Below, piece after piece: positions 62,613 through 64,000 of a DNA stretch of 64,000 nucleotides. Within the stretch, counting starts at the first letter, position 1. Every line of letters starts with the position of its first letter. The position numbers were made by a program, and so were the translations under genes. The notes under the pieces are model-generated. The model made no database searches, had not been told where the DNA came from, and saw nothing but the letters and a program-made list of their open reading frames with translations. This DNA comes from Vespa crabro (taxonomy: Eukaryota; Arthropoda; Insecta; Hymenoptera; Vespidae), in contig NC_060961.1 in NCBI RefSeq assembly GCF_910589235.1, positions 310,001-374,000 of the forward strand, given 5' to 3'.

Positions 62613-63300
62613 GTGGGCAAGAAATTACCTCACTCTTTTCACTTAAAGTCAAGTAGGTGTCGAAGACGTCGTAACCAATCCTTACAAGACAAACGAATTG
62701 AATGGATTTGCCCTTTCGCGTCCTGCTCCGAGATTCTCGTGACGTAATCGAGCACGTGTACTCCGTCATGTACCCTTCCCAGGTGGGGTCGAAAACGTCA
62801 CGGATACCAACCCCCTCCCCTTCTCTCTTCTTCGGTCTTCTCTCCTCTCCTCTCCTCTCCTCACTTCAGGAAGACACGCCCTCTCCATCGATCCTGTTGA
62901 ACCCTCCTTCATTCATGAGAACTCTGGTACCAGGGCGACGAACCGCATGGTTCTACCTGGTATCTGGAACAAACGGACGATTTTCCTTGAGAGCTAGGCT
63001 AAAGGCCGGTCTTCGTGTCCTCATCGAGCACCACGGCGCGCCAAGACGTTCGGTTAGTGCTTCGTTAATCGGATCTCTTAACGTAGGTCAGCATTTTTAT
63101 TCTTACACTTCAATTATCTTTTTAAGCAATTATTAAATAATAGTACTTTAGATAAATGATATTTATTTCTTACCTAAGGTATTATTCAACGTGGAATTTT
63201 TATAGATCATTCGATATTGTTTGACTAATCATCCCAGTTCGATTCTATTTTTTCGGAGCTTTTTTCAACTAGTAACGATTGATTATTGTCGCGTATAGTT

Positions 63301-64000
63301 CGAACGTTCAACACACCGGTTATAAATAGGAGCTCGCTCGAGAAACCCTCGTCCGAGCTCGTCAGCTGATCACATATTGACAGTTCGATAAGTTGCCTCG
63401 AATGCACCGTTCAATCGTCGAAACTGCTATTCGTACAATTAGTCGCGCCTAGGTGGACGAAGAGTGAAACGTTATTAAAGCTTACTGGAATTAAAAGAGT
63501 TGTTAGAAAAATGATATTAAAATGAATTAAAGCCAGAGCTAAGGAAGAACGTCATATAAGGAAGAATCGTAAATGCCTTTGCTCGACTCTCCGAAGTAGA
63601 AGAACAATAATGATCGAAGATTCGATTCAGTTTACTCTTGGAAGTCAATAGCTTCGTGACAGAAAATTACGAAAATGGTAATTAGGAAGGTAACGGCGAC
63701 GTGACGACTATGCGGCTTATTCATACTTCGTAGCCATGGCGATCCTGCACTACTGATAAAACAACAGTACACACTGTAATGTGCTTACGCGGAATAGGGG
63801 GAAAACACGTTGCTTACCGGGTGTCACGAAAATCGGGACACATTGTGCGACAGACGGCATTAAAGTGAAGCGCCAAACGGAAATCTTTCCTTCGAATCAT
63901 TGAGCTTTACTACTTAACTTAAACGAACTTAAACGAACGAATCGAGTGTTCGATGGCAATTCTAACTGCGTTTCAATTAGAAGGATAACGCGTTAATTAG
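63301..64000. other. Right-hand end, non-coding as far as visible
   Basis: The part after the TATA-like box has no long open frame and no recognised exon. If the box is real, this would be the 5' UTR or first intron of a rightward gene. Confidence 0.4.
63321..63328 (+). promoter_or_regulatory. TATA-box candidate
   Basis: TATAAATA stands in a locally GC-rich setting (accggtTATAAATAggagctcg). That combination is unlike the AT-rich background, where TATA strings mean little. A possible initiator TCAGCT follows at 63362, rather far for the usual 30 bases. No downstream coding region is visible in the remaining 600 bases. Confidence 0.35.

Larger units (their letters stand above)
54535..63300. 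other. Gene-poor, microsatellite-rich sequence
   Basis: I find no exon that reads like a known protein. Open frames at 54823-55266 (-), 58558-59028 (-), 60938-61249 (+), 61526-61916 (both) and 62702-63136 (+) are compositional or lack family signals. Long polypurine/polypyrimidine tracts occur throughout. Locally GC-richer patches near 56220-56340, 58900-59060, 60940-61130, 61620-61880 and 62880-63080 could be regulatory or non-coding 5' exons of a gene beyond the window. Confidence 0.5.

Noticed and set aside
62702..63136. 144-codon open frame
   Set aside because: It passes through a TCTCC repeat, and only its second half has varied composition. No domain was recognised.

Overview
This window is nuclear DNA from an insect, most likely a hymenopteran. 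The signs are AT-rich sequence, short GT-AG introns (about 60-300 bp), dense microsatellites and protein sequences typical of insects. The order-level call is inference, because no marker here fixes the species. Gene models were built by reading exons in frame and matching donor and acceptor phases. For most genes the exon lengths close exactly in phase.

Layout from left to right. (1) 1-1757, +: the 3' part of a seven-transmembrane receptor. (2) 4136-10674, -: the pseudokinase NRBP1 (fly Madm), 11 coding exons. (3) 12072-14246, +: the Rab1 GAP TBC1D20. (4) 15593-17445, -: lysosomal phospholipase A2 (PLA2G15). (5) 18566-19205, +: heat-shock-factor binding protein HSBP1, with an AT-AC minor-spliceosome intron. 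(6) 19782-21424, -: FAM92/CIBAR, a BAR-domain ciliary protein with a GT-AG intron of minor type. (7) 21850-23331, -: SERGEF, an RCC1-repeat protein. (8) 23990-25764, +: UFM1, with an intronless gene nested in its second intron (24315-25271) that resembles FANCF. (9) 27337-28591, +: proteasome beta-2 subunit (PSMB7). (10) 28858-31936, -: villin/quail, gelsolin repeats plus headpiece. (11) 36228-37057, +: a tentative unrecognised gene. (12) 37540-38629, -: mitochondrial EF-Ts. (13) 39224-54353, +: a complete axonemal dynein heavy chain of the DNAH7 class in about 36 exons (about 3,964 codons). (14) 54354-64000: gene-poor sequence full of GA/CT microsatellites, with one TATA-like promoter candidate.

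Most genes are unrelated housekeeping functions. Several pairs are head-to-head (NRBP1/TBC1D20, PLA2G15/HSBP1, SERGEF/UFM1, EF-Ts/DNAH7) or tail-to-tail (TBC1D20/PLA2G15, HSBP1/FAM92, PSMB7/villin), so shared promoters are plausible. FAM92 and DNAH7 are both ciliary genes, but they are far apart and the window gives no reason to call them a cluster.

The observations most worth checking are the FANCF-like gene nested in UFM1, the two U12-type introns in adjacent genes, the tentative gene at 36.2-37.1 kb, a MITE-like element at 32.7-33.0 kb, and very small exons near the dynein 3' end. Nothing viral, no CRISPR array and no confident tRNA or rRNA was seen.
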